DNA of 9,457 nt from CAYLMG01 sp964464635 (GTDB lineage Bacteria > Planctomycetota > Phycisphaerae > Sedimentisphaerales > Anaerobacaceae), in the NCBI GenBank assembly GCA_964464635.1, contig CAYXGT010000098.1, positions 1 through 9,457 of the forward strand, read 5' to 3'. Below are positions 1 to 6,887 of the stretch, in pieces. Under the pieces are notes generated by a model. The model saw nothing but the letters and a program-made list of their open reading frames with translations, searched no databases and was not told the DNA's origin. The number at the start of each line of letters is the position of its first letter. Within the stretch, counting starts at the first letter, position 1. The translations under genes and the position numbers were made by a program.

Positions 1-450
1 GATTTTTTTGTCGCTGTGATAGTTTATCCAGTTGATGATTTCAGCGGTGTTGTCTTTTCCTTTTTCAAATTCCACGCCCGCATAGCAGTCCTCGGTGTTT
101 TCACGCACGACCACGAGGTCGATATTTGTGTATTTACTGCGTACGCCCGGGTAGCTTTTACAAGGTCTAAGGCAGGCATATAAATCAAACATCTGTCGCA
201 TGTGGACGTTCAGGCTTCTGTATCCTTTCCCGACGGGTGTAGTAATGGGGGCTTTTAGTGCGATTCGGTTTTTGTTTATAGACTCAATGGTACGCTGCGG
301 CAGAGGTGTACCTTCCTTTTTCATTATCTCGGTGCCGGCCTCGACTGTATCCCATTTAATATCGGCTCCTGTCGCGTCGATGCATCTTTTTGCAGCTTCT
401 GCCAGTTCCGGGCCTACGCCGTCGCCAGTAATCAATGTTACGTCGGTCAT
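1..450 (-). CDS. icd: Isocitrate dehydrogenase (NAD-type), N-terminal part, cut by window edge
   Basis: Oxidative decarboxylation of isocitrate to 2-oxoglutarate in the TCA cycle, cytoplasmic. The first 150 residues are present; the rest lies beyond base 1. The start reads MTDVTLITGDGVGPEL, the usual beta-decarboxylating dehydrogenase opening. TPVGKGYRSLNV followed by R85 and R95 aligns without gaps to E. coli Icd S113, N115, R119 and R129 (here S79, N81, R85, R95), and R116 in VVVRENTED aligns to R153. The Ser-Leu-Asn triad argues for isocitrate rather than 3-isopropylmalate as substrate. NAD rather than NADP preference is inferred from overall resemblance to short NAD-type enzymes; the discriminating C-terminal residues are out of view. 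The ATG at 450 has GAGG at 460-463 (9-base spacing). It diverges from the radical SAM gene. Homoisocitrate or tartrate dehydrogenase is a less likely alternative. Confidence 0.88.
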   Translation of the reverse strand, partial: MTDVTLITGDGVGPELAEAAKRCIDATGADIKWDTVEAGTEIMKKEGTPLPQRTIESINKNRIALKAPITTPVGKGYRSLNVHMRQMFDLYACLRPCKSYPGVRSKYTNIDLVVVRENTEDCYAGVEFEKGKDNTAEIINWINYHSDKKI

Positions 451-493
451 TTTTTAAATCCTCAATGAATTAGCCTGAAAATTTGAAACGGTA

Positions 494-522
494 ATACTAA
501 CTGCTAAAGCCGAAGATGTCAA
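494..522 (-). promoter_or_regulatory. Predicted sigma70-type promoter of the isocitrate dehydrogenase gene
   Basis: On the minus strand a perfect TTGACA (517-522) is followed after exactly 17 bases by TAGTAT (494-499), which matches 4 of 6 positions of the consensus -10 box. Transcription would begin near 487, giving a leader of about 37 bases that contains the GAGG ribosome binding site. This assumes a housekeeping sigma factor with E. coli-like preference. Confidence 0.6.
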
Positions 523-553
523 ATCAGGAATTTCAGATGGCATAAATTTTCGG

Positions 554-582
554 TTTATATCCCGTTGGAATCGCCTTATAAT
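554..582 (+). promoter_or_regulatory. Possible promoter of the radical SAM gene
   Basis: A perfect TATAAT at 577-582 lies 17 bases after TTTATA (554-559, 4 of 6 matches to the -35 consensus). The start site would fall near 589, leaving a short leader with AAGGAG at 598-603 just before the ATG at 609. The -10 box is convincing and the -35 is weak in an AT-rich region, so this could be chance. Confidence 0.4.
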
Positions 583-608
583 TTCCAGAAGGGACCGAAG
601 GAGCTCGA

Positions 609-1493
609 ATGGTGAATAACGATTCTTATAGCAGGTTCAGCGTGCAGGTAAGGCAGTTGGCTGAAATGTTAAATCCCTGCACTATTTGTCCGCGCAGATG
701 CAGGGTAAACCGCTTGCAGGGACAGATTGGTTTTTGTGGTGTTGCAGACAACATTTTAATCAGCTCTGTCGGTCCACATTTTGGAGAGGAGTCGGTTCTG
801 GTTGGTACCGGCGGGTCCGGGACGATATTTTTTGCTGGGTGCAACTTAGGCTGTATCTTCTGCCAGAATTATGACATCAGCCACTTAAGAAGGGGAAGCA
901 CTGTTTCAATTGAGCAATTAGCCGACTTTATGACGGGATTGCAAGCGAGAGGGTGCAGTAACATAAATCTTGTTACGCCGACGCATTTGATTGTGCCGAT
1001 TGCAGCTGCAATTGAAATCGCAAAACAAAAAGGGCTTGTCTTGCCTATTGTTTATAATACCGGCGGTTACGATTCGGTTGAGACATTGGAGCTGCTCGAG
1101 GGAATGATTGATATTTATATGCCCGATATGAAGTATTCTGACTCAGAGGCTGCGGAGCAGCTTTCGAATGCGGCTGATTATCCGGAAGTTAATTTTGCAG
1201 CAGTTAAAGAGATGCACCGGCAGGTCGGCAGCCTGAAAATTCAAAACGGCCTTGCGTCTCAGGGGCTTCTGATAAGACATTTAGTACTGCCGAATAATAT
1301 GGCTGGCAGCTTCAAGATTATTGATTTTTTTGCAGACGAAATCAGCGGAGAAACTGCCATTAACGTTATGGGGCAATATAGACCTTGCTTCAAGGCCGGT
1401 TCATATGCTAAAATAAACCGAAGACCGACCGTTGGCGAAATAGAGACTATACGGCTCTACGCAGAGGACAAAGGTTTGAGAATTATCGATTAA
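609..1493 (+). CDS. Radical SAM protein, PflX/COG1313 type (pyruvate formate-lyase activating enzyme-like)
   Basis: Cytoplasmic iron-sulfur radical SAM protein of 294 residues, normal for the COG1313 family. The radical SAM motif is GCNLGCIFCQN (C78, C82, C85, the CxxxCxxC that binds the 4Fe-4S cluster). A second cysteine set, C24, C27, C31 and C43 in CTICPRRC...GFC, is typical of this family and probably binds a further cluster. NLVTPTHLI, YNTGGYDS, DIYMPDMKYSD and LLIRHLVLPNN are family-conserved stretches along the partial TIM barrel. The family is often labelled pyruvate formate-lyase activating enzyme, but its real substrate is not established, and no glycyl radical enzyme is encoded nearby. 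AAGGAG at 598-603 fixes the start. The GH2 gene follows after 29 bases on the same strand, so they may be co-transcribed, though no functional link is evident. Confidence 0.87.
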   Translation: MVNNDSYSRFSVQVRQLAEMLNPCTICPRRCRVNRLQGQIGFCGVADNILISSVGPHFGEESVLVGTGGSGTIFFAGCNLGCIFCQNYDISHLRRGSTVSIEQLADFMTGLQARGCSNINLVTPTHLIVPIAAAIEIAKQKGLVLPIVYNTGGYDSVETLELLEGMIDIYMPDMKYSDSEAAEQLSNAADYPEVNFAAVKEMHRQVGSLKIQNGLASQGLLIRHLVLPNNMAGSFKIIDFFADEISGETAINVMGQYRPCFKAGSYAKINRRPTVGEIETIRLYAEDKGLRIID

Positions 1494-1522
1494 AGACATT
1501 ATAAAATTAAGGGAAACACAAT

Positions 1523-4396
1523 ATGAGCGGAAAAAGCATAAGAAAATGTGTTCTGAATATTATTCTATTTGCAAGTGTTACTATACAGGCCGGTTGTGAA
1601 GGCCATTTTGCACAACGTGAAACACTATTCGATGAAGGCTGGCGTTTTTATCGCGGTGACGCTATCGGTGCAGAGCAGCCTGATTTTGACGACTCATTCT
1701 GGCGCAAAATAAATTTGCCGCATGATTACAGTATCGAAGACCTGCCCCCGCTGGTAGAAAAACAACAATCGTCTTTATCGATTACAGAAGGAATCTGGAG
1801 CTTTTCAAAAGGCGACGAGCCGAATTGGAAAAAGCCTGAATTCGACGATTCTAACTGGCAGCAGGTAACCCTGCCCGCCAACTGGGAGGAACATTCGAAC
1901 TATCAGGATAACAATGTTTATGGCTGGTATCGAAGAAAAATAACAATACCGGAGGATTTAAAAGGAAAAGATATTCTCCTTAAAATAGGTCTTATCGACG
2001 ATGTCGATGAAACTTTTATCAACGGAGCAAAAATCGGCGGGACAGGCTCCTTCCCGCCGGATTACGTTACTGCGTGGGCAACCGACCGACAGTATAATGT
2101 CCCGGCAAAACTTCTCAAGGGCGACGGGACAGATGTGGTAGCTGTCCGTGTCTTCGATGGGGATGGTGCCGGCGGGCTATATGCTGCAAGTACTCCTCAT
2201 ATCAGAAGTGGGCCTTTCGACTCAAAAAGCGAAGGCGGGGCATCGGCCGGCTTTACCATCGGAGGAATCGGCTGGTATAGAAAAACATTTTCGCTGCCGA
2301 ATTCTTTGAAGGGCAGGAAGCTGAGCCTAATCTTCGAAGGAGTATATATGAATTGTCAAATCTGGCTCAATGGCAAGCTGATCGGAGAACATCCATATGG
2401 ATACACAACATTCAATCTCGATATCACCCCTTACATCAATTTCGGCAAGCAGCCTAATGTGCTAGCCGTAAAAGTCGATACGTCAGGCAAGCATACACGA
2501 TGGTATTCAGGCTCTGGTATATACAGGCACGTCTGGCTGAGAGCTGTTGAACCCGTGCACATCGATAACTGGGGTATTTTTATAACCACACCAAAAATAA
2601 ATTCAGACAATGCGGTTGTGAAAGTTCAAATGAATGTTGTTAATGAGAAAAACATTGAACAGGACGTCAAACTTATCAGCAGGATTATAGATGCAGGGGG
2701 ATATACTGTAAAAACAGATGATATTGTTGCGGTAATTATGCCGGATGATTTGTATCAATTTGAACAATCGATGGCCGTTCATAAACCGAAATTATGGTCA
2801 ACCGAATCGCCACATTTATATAAGCTCGAAAGCAATGTTGAAATCGACGGTAAAATTGTAGATACGGTTTATACTACGTTTGGAATACGTTCAATTGAAA
2901 TCAATGCTGAGAAAGGTTTTAAGCTGAATGGTAAGGCTATTGAATTGAAAGGAGGCTGCATTCACCACGATAACGGCTGTCTCGGAGCTTGTGCTTATGA
3001 CAGGGCAGAGGAAAGGCGAGTCGAATTACTCAAGGCAAACGGCTTCAATGCTGTCCGCACCAGCCACAATCCGCCTTCGACTGCATTCCTTGATGCCTGT
3101 GATAAGCTCGGTATGCTTGTTATCGACGAGTCCTTCGACTGCTTTAATGTCGGAAAGAATCCCGACGATTATCACATATATTTCGATAAGTGGTGGCGAC
3201 GTGATATAGATGCTATGGTTCTGCGCGACAGAAATCATCCCTCTATTGTAATGTGGAGCATAGGAAACGAGGTTCCGAATCAGACGACACCGCAAGGAGC
3301 TCAGATAACGGGTATGCTGGTTGATTATGTACACAAACTTGATTCTACCCGTCCAGTTACACAGGCCTTTGCGCCGGCTGCAAACTGGGATGACCAGTTC
3401 GAGGCCTTCGATAAGCTCGATGCGGTCGGATATAATTATAAGGAATACCGCTACCGAACTGACCACGAGAAACGACCACGGCAGATTATGTTGAGCACTG
3501 AATCAATGCCGAAGGAACTCTATAAGCACTGGAAATCCACGATAGATCTGCCTTATGTTGTCGGTGACTTCGTCTGGACTGCGATGGATTATCTTGGAGA
3601 AGCCGGGCTCGGTTGGGCGCGCCTTGAAGGTAAACCTGATACATCATTTAAATGGCCGTGGACTGTTGCCAATTGTGGAGACCTTGACTTGTGTGGTTTT
3701 AAGAGGCCTCAATCTTATTATCGTGATGTAGTCTGGGGGCGAAGAAAGATAGCATTATTTGTACACGAGCCAAAGAGTGAAGGAATGAAAGAGCTGCTTT
3801 CATGGTGGGGTTGGCCTGAAGTTTTTTCATCGTGGAACTGGCCTGGGCAGGAGGGGAAAATGCTTGATGTTTATGTATATTCTGCATGTCCAAAAGTTCG
3901 TCTTATGCTCAACAGCCGGAACCTCGGAATAAAAGAAATTAATGACTCCTCGCAATTAACCGCTGTCTGGAAAGTGCCTTATCGACCAGGAAAGCTCGAA
4001 GCCGTAGGCCTCGATGAAAATGGAAAAGAAATTGTGCGATGCGAACTGCTCACAGCAGGAACGCCGGCAGCCATACGTCTTTTGCCCGACAGAATAAAAC
4101 TGGAAGCGGGAAAACAGGACCTCTGTTTTGTCGCTGTCGAAATCCTCGACGACAAAGGAAACCTGTGCCCAAATGCTGATAATCTCGTTTACTTCCGGAT
4201 TAATGGTCCAGCAAAGATTATCGGAGTCTGTAATGGCAATCCACAAAGCACCGAAAGTTTCCAGTTGCTGAACCGAAAAGCCTGGCACGGCAGACTTCTT
4301 GCTGTTATTAAGGCAGACTATTATAAAGGTAAGGTACGATTGACTGTATCATCTGATGAGCTTCAATCAACGAGCTGCAGTATTACTGTCAGATAA
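1523..4396 (+). CDS. Exported glycoside hydrolase family 2 enzyme (beta-galactosidase-like) with a nested duplicate sugar-binding domain
   Basis: Retaining exo-glycosidase of 957 residues, probably acting on beta-galactosides or related beta-linked sugars outside the cytoplasm. Residues 1-25 are a signal sequence (basic start, hydrophobic core 10-21) ending in QAGC; C25 could be lipidated, but Gln at -3 is an atypical lipobox. The N-terminal jelly roll begins at 35-75 (FDEGWRFYRGD...LPHDYSIEDLP), is interrupted at about 77-229 and resumes at 230-345 (GPFDS...GIGWYRKTF...GIYRHVWL). An Ig-like sandwich spans about 350-455, then FGIRSIEI leads into the TIM barrel (460-740). E583 in WSIGNEVP is the expected acid/base and E660 in MLSTES the nucleophile, so it should be active. 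The tail resembles DUF4982 (about 745-850) plus a GH2 C-terminal Ig-like domain (855-957). AAGGGA at 1509-1514 supports the start. Exact substrate cannot be told; beta-glucuronidase or another GH2 activity is possible. Confidence 0.9.
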   Translation: MSGKSIRKCVLNIILFASVTIQAGCEGHFAQRETLFDEGWRFYRGDAIGAEQPDFDDSFWRKINLPHDYSIEDLPPLVEKQQSSLSITEGIWSFSKGDEPNWKKPEFDDSNWQQVTLPANWEEHSNYQDNNVYGWYRRKITIPEDLKGKDILLKIGLIDDVDETFINGAKIGGTGSFPPDYVTAWATDRQYNVPAKLLKGDGTDVVAVRVFDGDGAGGLYAASTPHIRSGPFDSKSEGGASAGFTIGGIGWYRKTFSLPNSLKGRKLSLIFEGVYMNCQIWLNGKLIGEHPYGYTTFNLDITPYINFGKQPNVLAVKVDTSGKHTRWYSGSGIYRHVWLRAVEPVHIDNWGIFITTPKINSDNAVVKVQMNVVNEKNIEQDVKLISRIIDAGGYTVKTDDIVAVIMPDDLYQFEQSMAVHKPKLWSTESPHLYKLESNVEIDGKIVDTVYTTFGIRSIEINAEKGFKLNGKAIELKGGCIHHDNGCLGACAYDRAEERRVELLKANGFNAVRTSHNPPSTAFLDACDKLGMLVIDESFDCFNVGKNPDDYHIYFDKWWRRDIDAMVLRDRNHPSIVMWSIGNEVPNQTTPQGAQITGMLVDYVHKLDSTRPVTQAFAPAANWDDQFEAFDKLDAVGYNYKEYRYRTDHEKRPRQIMLSTESMPKELYKHWKSTIDLPYVVGDFVWTAMDYLGEAGLGWARLEGKPDTSFKWPWTVANCGDLDLCGFKRPQSYYRDVVWGRRKIALFVHEPKSEGMKELLSWWGWPEVFSSWNWPGQEGKMLDVYVYSACPKVRLMLNSRNLGIKEINDSSQLTAVWKVPYRPGKLEAVGLDENGKEIVRCELLTAGTPAAIRLLPDRIKLEAGKQDLCFVAVEILDDKGNLCPNADNLVYFRINGPAKIIGVCNGNPQSTESFQLLNRKAWHGRLLAVIKADYYKGKVRLTVSSDELQSTSCSITVR

Positions 4397-4401
4397 GTTC
4401 T

Positions 4402-5712
4402 CTATCTAACAACAAGGATAGATTGCTCAGTTGCAAATGTGCCTGCGACGCAGGCTGTCATCAGGCAGGCCAGTGTTGCCGCTATCAGGGCCCGTAAAGC
4501 AACGGCAGCTAAATCTTTTGTTCTCTGGCGCACCAGAGCGGAGATACCGCCGACAAATATCGCCATCGAGGCGAAATGTGCAAAACCGCACAAAGCATAG
4601 GTTGCGATAACGGCTGAGTGTTTATCTGAGAGCAGGCCTTGTTCGAGAGCGGTTGCTAAATCTTTATAGGATACAACCTCGGTGACGATTATTCTCTCGC
4701 CTATTATACGGGAAATGGTCGGGGCGTCGGCAGGATTAACGCCGAGCACTAATGTGAAAGGATAAAATATATAGCCCAGAATGGTTTTCAGTGACAAATC
4801 GAGCTGCGTTCCGGAAACTGAATTGATACCTGAGCCAAGAGATGACAGAATCAGGTCGGCAAGAGCAACAAGGCCCAGGACTGCAATCAAAAGGGCAACT
4901 ATTCCGACAATCATTTTTACGCCTGAGTAAGAGCCGTTGATAACCGCTTCGAAAAAGCTGTTATCTTTTTCATAGAAGGGTTGAACATTTATACCAAGCG
5001 TTTCGGGTGTGTCTTTTTCAGGCAGGATAATTTTAGACATAACAACGGCAGCCGGCGCTGAAAGTAAAGAGGCAGAGACCAAATGCCCTGCGATTGTGGG
5101 AAATTGATTCTGGAGGGTAAGAACATAAAGGGCCAGGACGTTCGATGCGACAGTTGCCATACCTGCAGTGAGAATAGTGCAAAGCTCCGAACGGGTCATT
5201 TTTGCCAGATAAGGTTTGACGGTAAGATTTGATTCAACACCGACGAATATATTGCTCGCGGCAACCAGTAATTCGACACCTGATATTTTCATCAGTTTTG
5301 TAAATACGAAAGAAAAGGCACTGAGGATTAAGGGCATAATTTTCAGATAGTAAAGAATCGAGATTAGTGCCGAGAAAAAGATGATGGTTGGAAAGGCCTG
5401 AAATGCGAGGATAAAGCCGATTGACTTTTCGCCCTGCTCGTTTGTCTGGCCGGGTGCAAGTGCGAGGGGCCCAAAGACGAATTTAGCACCGGCAGTTGCG
5501 GATTCAAGAACCTTTACCACCACATCGTTTACGGCGAGAAATAGTTTCGAGCCGGCGGGGACGACAAAAATGAAGAATGCGAACATAATCTGCAGGCCTA
5601 CAGCCCAGAAGATTAGCCGAAAATTCATATTCTTTTTGTTATTTGAAATAAGCCAGGCGACACCGAGCAGAATAAATATGCCTGAAAAACTAACGAGATT
5701 ATGAATATCCAT
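4402..5712 (-). CDS. CNT-family (NupC-like) concentrative nucleoside transporter with divergent substrate motifs
   Basis: Inner-membrane cation-coupled nucleoside symporter. It has the family layout: N-terminal helices, a gate-like domain (LAFQAFPTIIFFSALISIL) and a C-terminal nucleoside-recognition domain (ATYALCGFAHFASMAIFVGGI...LRALIAATLACLMTA). Characterised bacterial members have GQTE at the first re-entrant hairpin and GFAN near the C-terminus; this protein has GVES and GFAH (residues 160-163 and 378-381, counting from the upstream ATG at 5718). The TM6-region Glu is kept as TEVVSY (E347). I choose the ATG at 5712 over 5718 because the only ribosome binding site, GAGG (5720-5723), is 7 bases from 5712 but only 1 base from 5718; the product is then 436 residues. 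It follows the DUF72 gene by 33 bases, probably as one operon, and its stop faces that of the GH2 gene 5 bases away. Family assignment is firm; substrate is not. Confidence 0.87.
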   Translation of the reverse strand: MDIHNLVSFSGIFILLGVAWLISNNKKNMNFRLIFWAVGLQIMFAFFIFVVPAGSKLFLAVNDVVVKVLESATAGAKFVFGPLALAPGQTNEQGEKSIGFILAFQAFPTIIFFSALISILYYLKIMPLILSAFSFVFTKLMKISGVELLVAASNIFVGVESNLTVKPYLAKMTRSELCTILTAGMATVASNVLALYVLTLQNQFPTIAGHLVSASLLSAPAAVVMSKIILPEKDTPETLGINVQPFYEKDNSFFEAVINGSYSGVKMIVGIVALLIAVLGLVALADLILSSLGSGINSVSGTQLDLSLKTILGYIFYPFTLVLGVNPADAPTISRIIGERIIVTEVVSYKDLATALEQGLLSDKHSAVIATYALCGFAHFASMAIFVGGISALVRQRTKDLAAVALRALIAATLACLMTACVAGTFATEQSILVVR

Positions 5713-5719
5713 AGACATA

Positions 5720-5723
5720 CCTC
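5720..5723 (-). promoter_or_regulatory. Ribosome binding site deciding the transporter start
   Basis: CCTC on the plus strand, GAGG on the coding strand. It sits 7 bases before the ATG at 5712 and only 1 base before the in-frame ATG at 5718, so the downstream ATG is the better start. Confidence 0.6.
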
Positions 5724-5745
5724 GTTGTAAAACTGTAATTTATAA

Positions 5746-6477
5746 TTATCCTTTGAAAAGCTGTGTCAGTGTCTTGGCATTATATACTGCGCAGGCATTG
5801 TAGTCATTGTTAAAATAAGCGTAAGTTTTCCTAACCTTTTGTTTTTTAATCCAGCCTGCCCATTTGCCGAGCATCGATTTTGTGTAATTGCCTTCGTATC
5901 TGCCTGTCGAGCCGTGAAAGCGGATATATATCGTATCACCGGTGACTACCAGCGGTGTTTTTACTCCGGGCATATCGTGTACGCAGAAGCCGGCATTGTG
6001 TTTTTCGAGCAGTTTATATGTGTCCTGCGAGAACCAGCTTTTGTGCCGGAATTCGAAAACGGATTTTGTTTTTTCGGGTAAAAGGGCTAAAAAGCCTTTC
6101 AGCCTGTCGGTGTCTTTATGAAAGCTCGGTGGAAGCTGATAAAGGACCGGGCCGAGCTTTTCTTTTAACAGGCTGACAATTTCAAAGAAGCGCTCAAGAG
6201 GTTCAGCCGGCTCATTGAGCCGTTTAATATGGGTGATGAAACGATTTGCCTTTACAGCATAGAGAAAATTTTTTGGCGCTAGCTTATGCCAGTTCTCAAC
6301 CGTTTTTGCCTTGGGTAAATGATAGAAGGTATTGTTTATTTCAACGGTATCGAAATGTTCTGCGTAGTATATAAGCCATTTGTTTTTTGGCAGGTCCTTC
6401 GGGTAAAAACGCTCTATCCAGTGGTTATAGTGCCAGCCGGAAGTACCTATTTTAATATTATGAACGCCTTTGCTCAT
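5746..6477 (-). CDS. DUF72 (YecE-like) family protein
   Basis: Cytoplasmic protein of 243 residues, full length for DUF72. It has the family signatures IKIGTSGWHYNHW (residues 8-20), FYPKDLP, YYAEHFDTVEINNTFYHLP, FLYAVKANRFITH, LGPVLYQLPPSF, FEFRHKSWF and YIRFHGSTGRYEGNY, and the closing YFNNDYNACAVYNA. DUF72 proteins have a TIM-barrel fold and no experimentally settled function that I know of; conserved acidic, His and Arg residues (EINNTFY, EFRHKSW, RFHG) suggest a phosphate- or nucleic-acid-handling activity, which is inference. The start at 6477 fits the family N-terminus, but no Shine-Dalgarno is visible in the 15 bases upstream. It lies 33 bases before the transporter gene on the same strand and is probably first in a two-gene operon. 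Two AT-rich palindromes lie upstream. Confidence 0.87.
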   Translation of the reverse strand: MSKGVHNIKIGTSGWHYNHWIERFYPKDLPKNKWLIYYAEHFDTVEINNTFYHLPKAKTVENWHKLAPKNFLYAVKANRFITHIKRLNEPAEPLERFFEIVSLLKEKLGPVLYQLPPSFHKDTDRLKGFLALLPEKTKSVFEFRHKSWFSQDTYKLLEKHNAGFCVHDMPGVKTPLVVTGDTIYIRFHGSTGRYEGNYTKSMLGKWAGWIKKQKVRKTYAYFNNDYNACAVYNAKTLTQLFKG

Positions 6478-6497
6478 AATAGACTTGGTGTTTTAAT

Positions 6498-6529
6498 AAC
6501 ATATCTATATACACTTGTTTATATATGTT
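6498..6529. repeat. AT-rich inverted repeat upstream of the DUF72 gene (proximal)
   Basis: AACATAT (6498-6504) and ATATGTT (6523-6529) form a 7-base perfect inverted repeat around an 18-base AT-rich centre, 21 bases upstream of the DUF72 start. It could be an operator or part of an AT-rich promoter. Low-complexity sequence makes chance pairing possible. Confidence 0.35.
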
Positions 6530-6531
6530 AG

Positions 6532-6551
6532 TGCATATATTCAGATATGCA
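6532..6551. repeat. Inverted repeat upstream of the DUF72 gene (distal), operator-like
   Basis: TGCATAT (6532-6538) and ATATGCA (6545-6551) are perfect 7-base arms around ATTCAG. The site lies in the divergent gap between the DUF72 gene and the tRNA promoter, 55-74 bases upstream of the DUF72 start. No T-run follows on either strand, so it is not an intrinsic terminator; a dimeric regulator site is the likelier reading. Confidence 0.35.
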
Positions 6552-6612
6552 AGGGCGAACCGAAGGGCACAACAGGCTTTTTGCTTTTTGCAGATTTTAG
6601 TTTTCAAAACAT

Positions 6613-6642
6613 TTGACAAACTGCGGTAAAAGCTGTTATCTT
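6613..6642 (+). promoter_or_regulatory. Promoter of tRNA-Lys
   Basis: A perfect TTGACA (6613-6618) is followed 18 bases later by TATCTT (6637-6642; 4 of 6 to consensus). Transcription would start near 6650, leaving about 19 bases of 5' leader for RNase P to remove before the mature tRNA at 6669. It could also drive the downstream gcvPA, since no clear terminator separates them. Confidence 0.6.
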
Positions 6643-6668
6643 ACGTACTTTTGAAACAAAGCTGTTTT

Positions 6669-6741
6669 GGGAGTGTAGCTCAGTTGGTAGAGCAACGGCC
6701 TTTTAAGCCGTAGGTCTTGGGTTCGAGCCCCAACACTCTCA
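6669..6741 (+). tRNA. tRNA-Lys, anticodon UUU
   Basis: The full cloverleaf folds. The acceptor stem pairs GGGAGTG (6669-6675) with CACTCTC (6734-6740), with one G-U pair. The D arm is GCTC/GAGC (6678-6681 and 6690-6693). The anticodon stem is ACGGC/GCCGT (6695-6699 and 6707-6711) around loop CTTTTAA, with anticodon TTT at 6702-6704. The T arm is TTGGG/CCCAA (6717-6721 and 6729-6733) around TTCGAGC. The discriminator base is A6741. The 3' CCA is not encoded (TTG follows), so it must be added by nucleotidyltransferase. No sign of an integrated element at its 3' end was seen. Confidence 0.96.
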
Positions 6742-6811
6742 TTGCTCAAAGTACCCCTGGCGGCACTTTAAGAGCCGTCTGTGATTGGTTTTAGTCGTTG
6801 GTTCGTGGAGG

Positions 6812-6826
6812 CCGGCTTCGTCGGCG
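6812..6826 (+). other. Small stem-loop in the gcvPA leader region
   Basis: GCCGG and TCGGC (approximate limits 6811-6826) pair as a short stem closed by a G-U over a small CTTCG loop, about 60 bases before the gcvPA start. There is no T-run after it. It is too small to be a riboswitch, and the role, if any, is unknown. Confidence 0.2.
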
Positions 6827-6874
6827 AATATCATAAATATAACAGTACCAATTAAAATAATCTGTCGCAACTAT

Positions 6875-6880
6875 GAGGAG
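6875..6880 (+). promoter_or_regulatory. Ribosome binding site deciding the gcvPA start
   Basis: GAGGAG lies 7 bases before the ATG at 6888. It overlaps the codons after an upstream in-frame ATG at 6873, which therefore cannot use it. Confidence 0.7.
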
Positions 6881-6887
6881 TAGTGCT

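Noticed and set aside
200..457. Open frame of 85 codons on the plus strand
   Set aside because: It is antisense to the isocitrate dehydrogenase, whose minus-strand frame has unmistakable family motifs.
3026..3466. 146-codon open frame on the minus strand
   Set aside because: It lies opposite the GH2 catalytic barrel, which is conserved across this stretch, and has no recognisable product.
4396..4425. Bidirectional terminator at the convergent GH2/transporter ends
   Set aside because: CTATC and GATAG form a 5-base stem with a 10-base loop within the transporter's last codons, without a T-run on either side.
6669..6741. tRNA-Lys as an integration site
   Set aside because: No integrase gene lies beside it and no repeat of the tRNA 3' end was found in the window.
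6745..6774. Terminator hairpin after tRNA-Lys
   Set aside because: AAAGT and ACTTT can pair (with CTC/GAG beyond a bulge), but the stem is weak, the loop is 12 bases and no T-run follows.
6742..6887. Glycine riboswitch before gcvPA
   Set aside because: The gap is long enough for one aptamer, but I see neither its conserved core nor a paired expression platform; only a small stem-loop near 6811-6826.
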